IMG/VR virus record: IMGVR_UViG_3300008117_000212
Span: 1-45,889 of that record
Direction: 5' to 3' (one strand)
DNA length: 45,889 nt
DNA from: a virus
Shown here: positions 8,487-15,581 of the stretch, one piece after another
How positions within the stretch are numbered: position 1 is the first letter of the stretch
Layout of the letters: the number at the start of each line of letters is the position of its first letter
Notes under the pieces: generated by a model
What the model was told of the DNA's origin: nothing
What the model saw: the letters and a program-made list of their open reading frames with translations, nothing else
The model's database searches: none
Position numbers and translations under genes: made by a program

Positions 8487-8990
8487 ATGAAAAGAACTTT
8501 AAGATTAACCGAATCTGAATTGATTAATGTTATTAAAAGAATAATAACCGAGCAAGACACCGCACAAAAACCCAACGAGGATACTAGAATAACTCTACTA
8601 AATCGATGGAAAGATAAAAAAATTGTAAAAAATGGTGTGTTACGTGATTTTGGTTTAAATTCATTTAAAGTTTCTGGTCCTAACTATGATATTTGGGAAT
8701 TTGAATTAACTGGTAATCCGTTAACGTCAGATGATATGGGTACTAGAACAATCGCCAGTGCTAAATATAAATACAATCCAACTAAAAAAGTTTGGATAGA
8801 TATTAATGGAGAGGAAAGAACTGGAGACGTTCAACCATATAGTGTTTTAAATAGATTTAAAGGTGAATCTGAAACCAAATGGACTGACTTTTGGGGTGGA
8901 GACACATATAAAGATTTAGTAATTTCATCCAATAGTCCGTTTTTAAAGGATATGAAATTCTACTTGGGTATAGAAAGAACAAAAATTTAA
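8487..8990 (+). CDS. Hypothetical protein with N-terminal LTESEL...IKRIITE tag (candidate internal virion protein)
   Basis: The 167-residue protein begins MKRTLRLTESELINVIKRII and then TE. Residues 7-20 are identical to those of the product at 4637, and the candidate processing site I20-T21-E22 lies at the same position. The body (from about residue 23) differs from the other tagged proteins: charged, rich in Trp and Lys, for example YDIWEFELTGN and ETKWTDFWGGDTYKD. No known domain, signal peptide or membrane segment is seen. The gene is followed by a hairpin terminator and faces the exported-protein gene at 9024. Head packaging is inferred from the shared tag. Confidence 0.8.
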   Translation: MKRTLRLTESELINVIKRIITEQDTAQKPNEDTRITLLNRWKDKKIVKNGVLRDFGLNSFKVSGPNYDIWEFELTGNPLTSDDMGTRTIASAKYKYNPTKKVWIDINGEERTGDVQPYSVLNRFKGESETKWTDFWGGDTYKDLVISSNSPFLKDMKFYLGIERTKI

Positions 8991-8994
8991 TAAC

Positions 8995-9016
8995 CCCTCA
9001 AAACTTAATCTGAGGG
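8995..9016. terminator. Hairpin between convergent genes, probable bidirectional terminator
   Basis: CCCTCA, a 10-nt loop, then TGAGGG, sitting 4 nt after the stop at 8990 and 7 nt before the stop of the minus-strand gene. T-rich stretches follow on both strands, though neither is a long pure T run. Confidence 0.5.
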
Positions 9017-9023
9017 ATCTATT

Positions 9024-9440
9024 TTACATGTTTTTGATTATTTCAAATTCTTTGAATTTACAGATTCTAACCATTTCACCGATGTTTGAATACCATATAA
9101 CTTGTTCATTATTTAAATCAGTATTTACAATCATACCAACAAGATGATCTTCTGATGAAAAAATAATATTGAATACCCCATTGACATTGACAAAGATTAT
9201 ATCACCATCAACCTCAACTTTATTCTTTTTTATTAACTTAAAAGTTTTATTTGTTAAATCAAATATATAAGTCCCATTAACATTCCTTTCGGATTCGACT
9301 AAATCATTACGATTAATTGCCCCAACAACACTACTATCACTAGTTACAGCATCAATGACTTTGGTAACCTTAATTTTGATTACTTGTGAGTTTACAATGT
9401 TAACGAACAAAAGAGCTAAAATAAAAAGGACGTTTTTCAT
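9024..9440 (-). CDS. Small exported protein, paralogue of the gene at 5180
   Basis: The 138-residue protein begins with the signal peptide MKNVLFILALLFVNIVNS, followed by QVIKIKVTKV. It is about the same length as the product at 5180-5617 and ends the same way (LNNEQVIWYSNIGE, then KFKEFEIIKNM). Both have QVI(R/K)I right after the predicted cleavage point and a GDIIF/GNIIF strand (EVDGDIIFVN versus ETEGNIIFNN). The two copies are 3.4 kb apart and separated by unrelated genes, each next to a tagged cargo gene. The function is unknown; export to the periplasm or outer membrane of a Bacteroidota host is likely. Confidence 0.75.
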   Translation of the reverse strand: MKNVLFILALLFVNIVNSQVIKIKVTKVIDAVTSDSSVVGAINRNDLVESERNVNGTYIFDLTNKTFKLIKKNKVEVDGDIIFVNVNGVFNIIFSSEDHLVGMIVNTDLNNEQVIWYSNIGEMVRICKFKEFEIIKNM

Positions 9441-9510
9441 AGTTTTATATGTTTAATTAATAATTATAATACAAAACTACATATTTTGTTTCAATCCACC
9501 AAATATTTAA

Positions 9511-11730
9511 TTAACTTTTTTTCTTTTTTGTTGGTTTTTTTACTTTAACTTCCGTTTTTTTGTCTTTTTCATTATATGATAAAATAAACTTGGAGCCTTT
9601 TTCTGGGTTATCGTTTAAGATTTTATCGGTTACAGCGTCGTCTACCCACTTTTGAATTGTTCTCTTTAATATACGTGCACCAAACCTTGTGTCGGTACCA
9701 ACGGATATGATGTGTTTTTTCAAAGTTTCATCAACTTCCAATTCAAATTCAATACCATTAATTCGTTTATATACTTTTTCAAGTTCAAGATCAACAATTT
9801 GTAACAAATCACTTTCATTTAAGTCCTTGAAATAAATAATCTCATCAAAACGGTTAATGAACTCTGGGGCAAACTTTTTAAATAATTCTTTTTCTAGAAG
9901 TGATTTTATTTCTTCTTCCTTTTTTTCTGTTTTGGTACTTGTTGAAAATCCAACACCAGTTCCAAAATCTTGAAGAACTCTAGTCCCAACATTTGAAGTC
10001 ATTAAAATAATGCAATTTTTAAAATTGATTTTTCTTCCGTGTCCGTCAGTTAAAAATCCTTCATCCAACATTTGTAAAAACACATTAAATATTTCCGGAT
10101 GTGCCTTTTCAATTTCATCTAACAAAATAACCGAATATGGTTTGTTCTTGATTTTATTTAAGAATGGAGAACCGTCTTCATAACCAACATATCCGGGTGC
10201 CGTTCCAGTTAATTTTGATGTTGCAATTTTATCTGAAAATTCACTCATATCAAGTCGGATAAGTGCGTCCTCACTATTAAACATATGTTTTGCCAATTGT
10301 TTTGCCAACTCAGTTTTACCAACGCCTGAGTTACCAATTAATAATCCACTAAAAATTGGTTTCTTTGGATCATTTAAACCAACCTTGTTTCGCTGGATCG
10401 CTCTTGCGATTTTACTTACCGCGTCATCCTGTCCAATTACTTTTGTTGATAAGGTTTCCTTCAATGTTTTTAATTGTTCGGTCTCATCTGTTGTTATTTT
10501 TGAGATTGGAATTTTTGTCATTAATGAAACAACGTCATATACCACATCTTCGGTAACTTCTCTTTTAAATAAGTTTCTATTTTTTTCAAACTGAGCTTTT
10601 TCTCTTTCCAAATCAGTTAAAACCTTCCTTTCTTTGTCTCTAAGATTTGCGGCTTCTTCATAACGTTGACTATTAATAACTCTAACCTTTTCTTCTTTAA
10701 TTTCTTGAGCTTGTCTTTTTAAATCCTCAATAATTTCTGGTAATTTAATTTCAACTTGCGATCTGGCACCAACCTCATCAATAATATCAAAAGCCTTATC
10801 TGGAAATTCTCTGTCCGTAATATATCGGTCGGCCAACTCAACACAAAGTTTTAAAATGTCCTCAGTATAACTAACTTTGTGGTGATCTTCATATCTTTCT
10901 TTTGAGTTTTGAAGTATTTGTAATGTTTCTTCTTTGGTTGATGGATCAACCATTACTTTTTGGAATCTTCTTTCAAGTGCACCATCCTTTTCAATGTTTT
11001 TTCTATATTCCTCCAAGGTTGTCGCGCCAATACATTGTAATTCACCTCTTGATAAAGCCGGTTTAAATATGTTTGAAGCATCCATTGAACCTGACGCATT
11101 TCCTGCACCAATCATTGTGTGGATTTCATCAATAAAGATGATGATATCTGGATTATTATAAAGTTCCTCCATAATGACCTTCATCCTTTCTTCAAACTGA
11201 CCTCTGTATTTTGTTCCAGCAACAATTGATGTCATATCCAATGAAACAATTCGTTTTCCGGATAAATTTTGAGGACAATCACCTTCAAATATTTTCTTTG
11301 CCAGACCTTCAATTATGGCAGTTTTACCACAATTGTGAGAAACGACACCATTTGATATGTATTTTCTTTCATTGTCCAATACTTCAAGATCAAATGTATT
11401 GTGTACACCAATATCTTCTTTTTCAACGACTTCATACATATTATTATCTTCAAAATAAATTAAATCACCAATATTAAGGTTTTTTAAACGAACCCAATAC
11501 GATTCATTTAAAACCTCAACATTTTCATTATTTATTGATGATTCAACCTCAACCAAGTGATCCTCGGAACCAGAAAGTTCGGTACCATTTGAAAGTTTTA
11601 TTTTATAACAATTTTTGTTTTGTTTCTTAAATAGGTTACCAACAAGTTTGAAACCAGATGGTGTTTTAATTTTATACGTCCCTCCTTCATTTTCAATTAA
11701 ATTAAAAAATTCTTCAATTTTGATTTTCAT
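9511..11730 (-). CDS. clpC: IntC plus C-terminal part of ClpC-like AAA+ unfoldase
   Basis: Residues 1-133 are the C-terminal half of a split intein ending VVSHN. From C134 the unfoldase continues with CGKTAIIEGLA, the rest of the first Walker A. It then shows pore loop KYRG (174-177), Walker B IIFIDEIH (197-204), a UVR-like helix pair near 350-370 (SQRYEEAANLRDKE), second Walker A GNSGVGKT (466-473), Walker B VILLDEIEKA (534-543), an Arg-finger region FINRFDE and a basic tail. VGF at 593-595 matches the ClpP-docking tripeptide of ClpC. With the N-part, the spliced protein would be about 679 residues; it lacks the usual Clp N-domain. Such enzymes unfold proteins for degradation or disaggregation. 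The ORF has its own start context (AAAATATTATG), 29 bp after the upstream ORF and in another frame. Confidence 0.9.
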   Translation of the reverse strand: MKIKIEEFFNLIENEGGTYKIKTPSGFKLVGNLFKKQNKNCYKIKLSNGTELSGSEDHLVEVESSINNENVEVLNESYWVRLKNLNIGDLIYFEDNNMYEVVEKEDIGVHNTFDLEVLDNERKYISNGVVSHNCGKTAIIEGLAKKIFEGDCPQNLSGKRIVSLDMTSIVAGTKYRGQFEERMKVIMEELYNNPDIIIFIDEIHTMIGAGNASGSMDASNIFKPALSRGELQCIGATTLEEYRKNIEKDGALERRFQKVMVDPSTKEETLQILQNSKERYEDHHKVSYTEDILKLCVELADRYITDREFPDKAFDIIDEVGARSQVEIKLPEIIEDLKRQAQEIKEEKVRVINSQRYEEAANLRDKERKVLTDLEREKAQFEKNRNLFKREVTEDVVYDVVSLMTKIPISKITTDETEQLKTLKETLSTKVIGQDDAVSKIARAIQRNKVGLNDPKKPIFSGLLIGNSGVGKTELAKQLAKHMFNSEDALIRLDMSEFSDKIATSKLTGTAPGYVGYEDGSPFLNKIKNKPYSVILLDEIEKAHPEIFNVFLQMLDEGFLTDGHGRKINFKNCIILMTSNVGTRVLQDFGTGVGFSTSTKTEKKEEEIKSLLEKELFKKFAPEFINRFDEIIYFKDLNESDLLQIVDLELEKVYKRINGIEFELEVDETLKKHIISVGTDTRFGARILKRTIQKWVDDAVTDKILNDNPEKGSKFILSYNEKDKKTEVKVKKPTKKKKS
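11332..11730 (-). mobile_element. Split intein, C-terminal fragment (IntC, 133 residues)
   Basis: It has a block-B-like SEDHLVEV, a VRLKNLNIGDLI stretch and the terminal block G signature ISNGVVSHN, with Cys as the +1 extein residue. No endonuclease domain is present. It resembles IntC parts of atypically split inteins of the AceL-TerL kind (KIKTPSGF, NGVVSHN). The partner IntN is at 11763-11834. Confidence 0.85.
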
Positions 11731-11759
11731 AATATTTTTATAAATTTTTTGTTATGTTA

Positions 11760-12053
11760 TTAGATGGTCTCAATATTATGAGTATTCACATCAGAAACTT
11801 TTTCTACTTCAATCCACGTATCACCTAAAACACATCCAGGTTCACCAAGTATGATTGGATTATTCTTTTTTCTTCTGGATAAAATCTGAGCAATCCTATT
11901 AATTTCATCTTCTCTACCAACAACCGGATCCAACTTACCTTCTTCGGCCAATTTTATTAAGTCTCTTGAAAAGTTATCAAGAACCGGGGTTTTACTTTTG
12001 GAATCCGTGTTTTTACTTTTGGATTTGTCCATATCATCAAATGACTCAATCAT
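11760..12053 (-). CDS. clpC: N-terminal part of ClpC-like unfoldase plus IntN
   Basis: The 97-residue ORF encodes a hydrophilic start ([15 protein letters not shown]), then the ClpC/ClpB D1 entry [40 protein letters not shown] and IILGEPG, the first half of the Walker A motif (residues 1-73). Residues 74-97 start [13 protein letters not shown], an intein block A (Cys1, GDT), and the ORF then stops with TAA TAA. The remainder of the intein and of the unfoldase is encoded by the next ORF (start 11730). Neither ORF alone can build a P-loop, so activity needs trans-splicing to give GEPG-CGKT. The gene lacks the ~140-residue Clp N-domain. It is divergent from the UVR-protein gene at 12283 and has a repeated TGTCA/TGACA element upstream. 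Confidence 0.9.
   Translation of the reverse strand: MIESFDDMDKSKSKNTDSKSKTPVLDNFSRDLIKLAEEGKLDPVVGREDEINRIAQILSRRKKNNPIILGEPGCVLGDTWIEVEKVSDVNTHNIETI
11763..11834 (-). mobile_element. Split intein, N-terminal fragment (IntN, 24 residues)
   Basis: Begins with Cys1 in [10 protein letters not shown], a standard intein block A, directly after GEPG of the first Clp Walker A. At 24 residues it is about the size of the very short IntN of atypically split inteins (about 25 residues) rather than of the ~100-residue DnaE type. Confidence 0.85.
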
Positions 12054-12094
12054 ATCTTATATTTTTTGTTTTTATTTCTTGGATAAGTTTAAAA

Positions 12095-12184
12095 CAAAAC
12101 TACCAAATAATCAATCATATCTTAAATTTTTGTCAGTCTGTCAGTTATATTTTATAAAGTATGACATTTTGTCAGTTATATTTT
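12095..12184 (-). promoter_or_regulatory. clpC promoter region with repeated TGTCA elements
   Basis: The minus strand has TAGTTTTG (12095-12102), matching the Bacteroidota -7 box TAnnTTTG, ~40 nt before the clpC start. Upstream lie two direct repeats of about 23 bp, 12131-12153 and 12162-12184. On the plus strand each reads TG(T/A)CA-NNN-TGTCAGTTATATTTT, giving four TGTCA/TGACA sites with 8-nt spacing within each pair. No -33 TTG sits at the right distance, which suggests activator or repressor control. The region also lies upstream of the divergent gene at 12283. Confidence 0.5.
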
Positions 12185-12282
12185 TTGAAAAAAGACAATT
12201 TATCACAATATTATTTAAAAAATCAAATGGTATTAATTTGGTGAATAACAAAATCAAAATAAACTTTTAAAAATTATGTAAT

Positions 12283-12699
12283 ATGTTATTTAGAAATTTT
12301 CACAACTTAAACCGTCTATTTAGAGACTTTGATGATTTATTTTTTGAAAATCCCACCCTTAAAGGTAAAGAAAAAATCCAAACCGGAATAGATGAAGATG
12401 GTGAATGGGAAAAGAGATCATTTGTATCTGACTCTGGACTATTCTCTTATTCATTCATCACAAGAAAATCAAACAAACCACACAAAACAAATGAAATTGA
12501 AAGTTTAAAACTGGAACTTGAACAATGTGTTGAAAAACAAGATTTTGAAAGGGCGGTTGAATTAAGAGACAAGATTAAACTATTGGAGGAGAATAAGGAA
12601 GAACTATCAAAACTTAATGAAGAACTAGAAGAAGCAATTCAAAAACAAGATTTTGAAAAAGCAATAGAAGTAAGAGATAAAATTAAGAGTTTAAAATAA
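12283..12699 (+). CDS. UVR-motif protein, possible Clp adaptor
   Basis: The 138-residue protein ends in two tandem UvrB/UvrC-type (UVR) helical hairpins: LEQCVEKQDFERAVELRDKI (about residues 75-94) and LEEAIQKQDFEKAIEVRDKI (about 115-134). The N-terminal half begins MLFRNFHNLNRLFRDFDDLF and has no recognised domain. UVR motifs occur in UvrB/UvrC, in ClpC itself and in the ClpC adaptor McsA, where they mediate helix-helix contacts. The gene is divergent from the phage clpC-like gene across a shared 229-bp regulatory region, and that unfoldase also has a UVR segment, so an adaptor role is a reasonable inference. There are no McsA zinc-binding Cys pairs. A terminator follows. Confidence 0.75.
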   Translation: MLFRNFHNLNRLFRDFDDLFFENPTLKGKEKIQTGIDEDGEWEKRSFVSDSGLFSYSFITRKSNKPHKTNEIESLKLELEQCVEKQDFERAVELRDKIKLLEENKEELSKLNEELEEAIQKQDFEKAIEVRDKIKSLK

Positions 12700-12721
12700 G
12701 TTAATTCTCGTTAAGTTTTGA

Positions 12722-12751
12722 AATCCACCCAAATAAGGTGGATTTTTTTTT
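12722..12751 (+). terminator. Rho-independent terminator after the UVR-protein gene
   Basis: AATCCACC / GGTGGATT, an 8-bp stem with a 7-nt loop, followed by a run of nine T. Confidence 0.85.
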
Positions 12752-12781
12752 GTTGTCTAATATTATTTTTTTAAAAAAGTT

Positions 12782-13024
12782 ATGGCAGTAAAAAAAACAA
12801 CAATTGAAGGAACAAAAATTATTTGTGAAATTGAATCAAGTAATTTAAAAACAACTGAATATGATACGGAATCAAAAAAGTTAGTCGTAGAGTTTAAAAA
12901 TGGTTTGAAATACGAATATGATGAAGTACCGCACAATGTATATGCTCAAATGAGGTTATCAGATTCACAAGGTAAATTTTTTAATTCCAACATTTCAAAG
13001 ACTTATAAGTACAAAAAATTATAG
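12782..13024 (+). CDS. KTSC domain protein
   Basis: The 80-residue protein is a single small domain with LVVEFKNGLKYEYDEVPHNV (about residues 39-58) and, at the end, DSQGKFFNSNISKTYKYKK. These match the KTSC domain (PF13619; sequence hallmark of F-xG-x-Y-Y at the start and the G-K-F/Y-FN..I motif at the end). KTSC domains are often found in phage and bacterial accessory genes; the biochemical function is unsettled, with RNA or nucleotide-related roles proposed from context. The gene follows a terminator and lies between the UVR-protein gene and the nucleotidyltransferase. Confidence 0.8.
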   Translation: MAVKKTTIEGTKIICEIESSNLKTTEYDTESKKLVVEFKNGLKYEYDEVPHNVYAQMRLSDSQGKFFNSNISKTYKYKKL

Positions 13025-13039
13025 AATTACATTTAGTCC

Positions 13040-13050
13040 TATATTTATAT
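13040..13050 (+). promoter_or_regulatory. Putative phage promoter motif TATATTTATAT
   Basis: Copy of the recurrent motif, ending 4 nt before the ATG at 13055. Confidence 0.4.
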
Positions 13051-13054
13051 TGAT

Positions 13055-13822
13055 ATGGCTATAAGTAAAAAAATCATTAATAGTTTTTATTTACAGGATA
13101 AGTTAAACCCAGAAGTTTGGATTAAAAAAGAAGGTACAAGAGGGGATAACACTGATGATTATACATTAAAACCTGAAATTAAAACAAGATTAAAAAAGGC
13201 TTCAGAAATCTTTATTGAATATTTGGACACTGATCTTTTTATTCACGACGTTATTTTTGTTGGTTCATTAGTTGGTTATAACTGGAGTGAATTTTCGGAT
13301 TTTGATATTCACGTCGTAATTGATTTAAACGAAGCCGGTGAAGATAAAGAACTTTATGAGGAGTTATTCAGATTGAAGAAATCATTATTTAACGCTGCAC
13401 ACGACATTACCATCAAAGGTTTTGAAACTGAATTTTATGTTCAAGATTTAAATGAAAAAAACGAAAGTCAGGGTGTTTATTCATTAATTGATGATAAGTG
13501 GTTGAAAGTGCCAAAAATTGAAGAATTTAAAATTGATGAGAAAAAATTGAAATCAAAAATTCAACAATGGATTGATATTATTGATGGTGTTTTGGAGAAT
13601 GCTGAAGATGAGAGTATTGAAGGTGCGGTTAAGTTAATTAAAAAATACAGAGAAAAACTAAGAAAATATAGAACTTGTGGACTCCAAAGAGAAGGTGAAT
13701 ATTCATATGAAAATTTGGTTTTTAAATATCTTAGAAGAAACGGTTACATTGGAAAATTAGAAGAATTCAAAAATAAATTTGTTGATAAAAAATTATCCCT
13801 AGAACAAGAAAATAAGGAATAA
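13055..13822 (+). CDS. Nucleotidyltransferase-fold protein
   Basis: The 255-residue protein has the polymerase-beta-type nucleotidyltransferase signature G70-S71 ... S81-D-F-D84 in GSLVGYNWSEFSDFDIHVVI, where the two Asp would bind the metal. A third acidic residue may come from TEFYVQD (about 130-136). After about residue 165 follows a helical, lysine-rich half with VKLIKKYREKLRKYRTCGLQ. Enzymes of this fold transfer a nucleotide to RNA, protein or a small molecule; the substrate here cannot be read from sequence. The gene directly precedes the head block, where similar proteins occur in other T4-like phages of marine type; this comparison is from memory. The start follows the TATATTTATAT motif. 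Confidence 0.75.
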   Translation: MAISKKIINSFYLQDKLNPEVWIKKEGTRGDNTDDYTLKPEIKTRLKKASEIFIEYLDTDLFIHDVIFVGSLVGYNWSEFSDFDIHVVIDLNEAGEDKELYEELFRLKKSLFNAAHDITIKGFETEFYVQDLNEKNESQGVYSLIDDKWLKVPKIEEFKIDEKKLKSKIQQWIDIIDGVLENAEDESIEGAVKLIKKYREKLRKYRTCGLQREGEYSYENLVFKYLRRNGYIGKLEEFKNKFVDKKLSLEQENKE

Positions 13823-13842
13823 TTGAAAATTACCAACTAACG

Positions 13843-13854
13843 ATATATTTATAT
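13843..13854 (+). promoter_or_regulatory. Putative phage promoter motif ATATATTTATAT
   Basis: Copy of the recurrent motif at the head of the head-morphogenesis block, 57 nt before the ATG at 13912, the longest motif-to-start leader among the plus-strand head genes. Confidence 0.45.
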
Positions 13855-13911
13855 ATAAAATTTGTTGCTTTTTGGCAATAATAAATTATTAAATTTTAAA
13901 AATAATTAAAT

Positions 13912-15165
13912 ATGGCAGATTTAAGACCACTTGGTAGTGAAAAATTGCAAGGAATGGATAAAATTAAGAGAATTTTAGAAATTGCAAAATATAATGAAAC
14001 ACCAAAACAAGATATTAACGAAAACGCAACAACCAATTATACCATTCAATTGGCTGACGGTTTTACCTATGGTATTGTTAAAGAAAGACAAGGGTATATC
14101 ATTAAAAAAGGTTTAAACGAATCCACCTTGGATTATTCTGATCCAATCAGAGAACGAAAATACTTCAGATCATATGCTGACGCAATGAAAAAGTTGAATC
14201 TAACCGCAGGTGAAATAAATAGACTTTTTGAAAATGAAGAAGGTATTTCTTTAATTGGTGAGCAAGAAGGTCAAAAAAAAAAGTTTGTTCTAAAACTACC
14301 TAAAGCAAAAAGTACTGAAACACCTGACGTTGGTTCAGATGTTCCTACAACACCACCTACTCCACCAGCAGAATCCACACCAGAACCACCAGTAATGGGA
14401 GGTGAAGAAACTCCGGAAGTTCCACCGATGAGTGATGAAGAAACTCCAGATATGGGTGATACTGAAATGCCAGATATGGGTACTGAAGAAACTCCAGATA
14501 TGGAGGAACCAAAAGATGATGAATTTGATTTGGAAGGTGAAGAACCGCAAGCATCATTTAAGTCCATTCAAAGATTAACAGGAAAATTAAGCCAAAGATT
14601 AAGACAATTTGAAAAAGATAAAAAACTTGAATCTGATGATATCAAGTATGTATTAAATTCTATTATTTCAGCTCTTGATTTGGATAATTTGGATGAAGAA
14701 GATAAAGACGACATCCTTTCCAAATTTGACGAAGAAGAAACCGCATACGATGAGGAAGGTCCGGGAGAATTAGATTTACCATCTGAGGATGATTTTGATA
14801 TGGGTGAAGAACCAGGTATGGAATCCGAAGAACCAATAGGAATGGAAACTGAACCAAAAGAAGATTTCTATATGTTTGGTGAATCAGTTGTTGAAAAAGT
14901 ATTGTCAAAATATTTCAACGTAACAGAAGAAGAAAATAGAATATTGGAAGAAAAAAAGAAAAAGAAATTCGTTCAAGAAAAAATCAAAACAGTTGAGGTT
15001 AAAAAAGAAATACTTAAATTAAGCGAAAGTGTTAAACAAATTGAAACAAGTTTGAAGCTAATTAAGGAAAATGCACAATTTGTTGGGAAAACAAACAAAG
15101 AAAATTTGGTTTTTATAAAAAATGGTAAACAAATAAAAGTTAACCAAAGAGGTCATATTATATGA
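13912..15165 (+). CDS. Acidic, Pro-rich virion-associated protein upstream of terminase
   Basis: The 417-residue protein has three parts. The N-terminal ~110 residues are folded (YTIQLADGFTYGIVKERQGY, YFRSYADAMKKLNL). A low-complexity linker of about 100 residues is full of Pro, Glu and Met (TPPTPPAESTPEPP, EETPDMGDTEMPDMG). The C-terminal part is helical with an acidic patch, then KKKKKFVQEKIKTVEVKKE and a Lys-rich end. No catalytic motif is seen. It opens the head gene block, in a position where Bacteroidota T4-like phages carry structural or internal proteins. Its last codons overlap the next start in an ATGA (15162-15165), so the two genes are translationally coupled. Function unknown; a head-associated role is inferred from position. 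Confidence 0.7.
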   Translation: MADLRPLGSEKLQGMDKIKRILEIAKYNETPKQDINENATTNYTIQLADGFTYGIVKERQGYIIKKGLNESTLDYSDPIRERKYFRSYADAMKKLNLTAGEINRLFENEEGISLIGEQEGQKKKFVLKLPKAKSTETPDVGSDVPTTPPTPPAESTPEPPVMGGEETPEVPPMSDEETPDMGDTEMPDMGTEETPDMEEPKDDEFDLEGEEPQASFKSIQRLTGKLSQRLRQFEKDKKLESDDIKYVLNSIISALDLDNLDEEDKDDILSKFDEEETAYDEEGPGELDLPSEDDFDMGEEPGMESEEPIGMETEPKEDFYMFGESVVEKVLSKYFNVTEEENRILEEKKKKKFVQEKIKTVEVKKEILKLSESVKQIETSLKLIKENAQFVGKTNKENLVFIKNGKQIKVNQRGHII

Positions 15166-15581
15166 ATTTAGTTTATGTAAACGAACTTGGTCCAAATTTC
15201 AGAGGAGATAACATTTATGAATTTATTTTTTCTGATTTGGATGATGTTTGGGGAGATGAGTGGGATGCCGAACCGGCTGGTGGTAAACCTTCACCTCCAG
15301 AAATAAATTACGTTAAAAAAGTTGGTGTATTAAAAAACTCCGACATTTCATTGACTTTAATTCAAAATTCAGATTTTTTTGGTTTTTATGATGCCATTGA
15401 TGACGTAATAGCTTTGGCTTGGGAAAACACTGATAGTGATGATATTTTGATTCACAAAAAAAAGAGACTAGTTTTCAGATATGGTGAATCCATACAATCA
15501 GTTGAAGACAAACTATACGAACGAGAAATCGTATTAAAATGGGAAAAAAATTTAGTACAAGATGAAACATATGAATCCTAA
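15162..15581 (+). CDS. Hypothetical protein in head block
   Basis: The 139-residue protein starts MNLVYVNELGPNFRGDNIYE and continues FIFSDLDDVWGDEWDAEPAG. It is acidic at the start and mixed later (LIHKKKRLVFRYGESIQSVEDKLYEREIVLKWEKN). No signal peptide or membrane segment is present, and I cannot assign a family. The start overlaps the upstream stop (ATGA) and the end overlaps the next gene by 20 bp, so it belongs to a tightly coupled operon leading to the terminase. A conserved structural or assembly protein is likely. Confidence 0.7.
   Translation: MNLVYVNELGPNFRGDNIYEFIFSDLDDVWGDEWDAEPAGGKPSPPEINYVKKVGVLKNSDISLTLIQNSDFFGFYDAIDDVIALAWENTDSDDILIHKKKRLVFRYGESIQSVEDKLYEREIVLKWEKNLVQDETYES

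Noticed and set aside
9511-12053. Programmed frameshift joining the two clpC ORFs
   Set aside because: The first ORF ends in TAA TAA with no slippery site, and the second has its own strong start context; intein motifs at both edges explain the break better. A sequencing error cannot be fully excluded.
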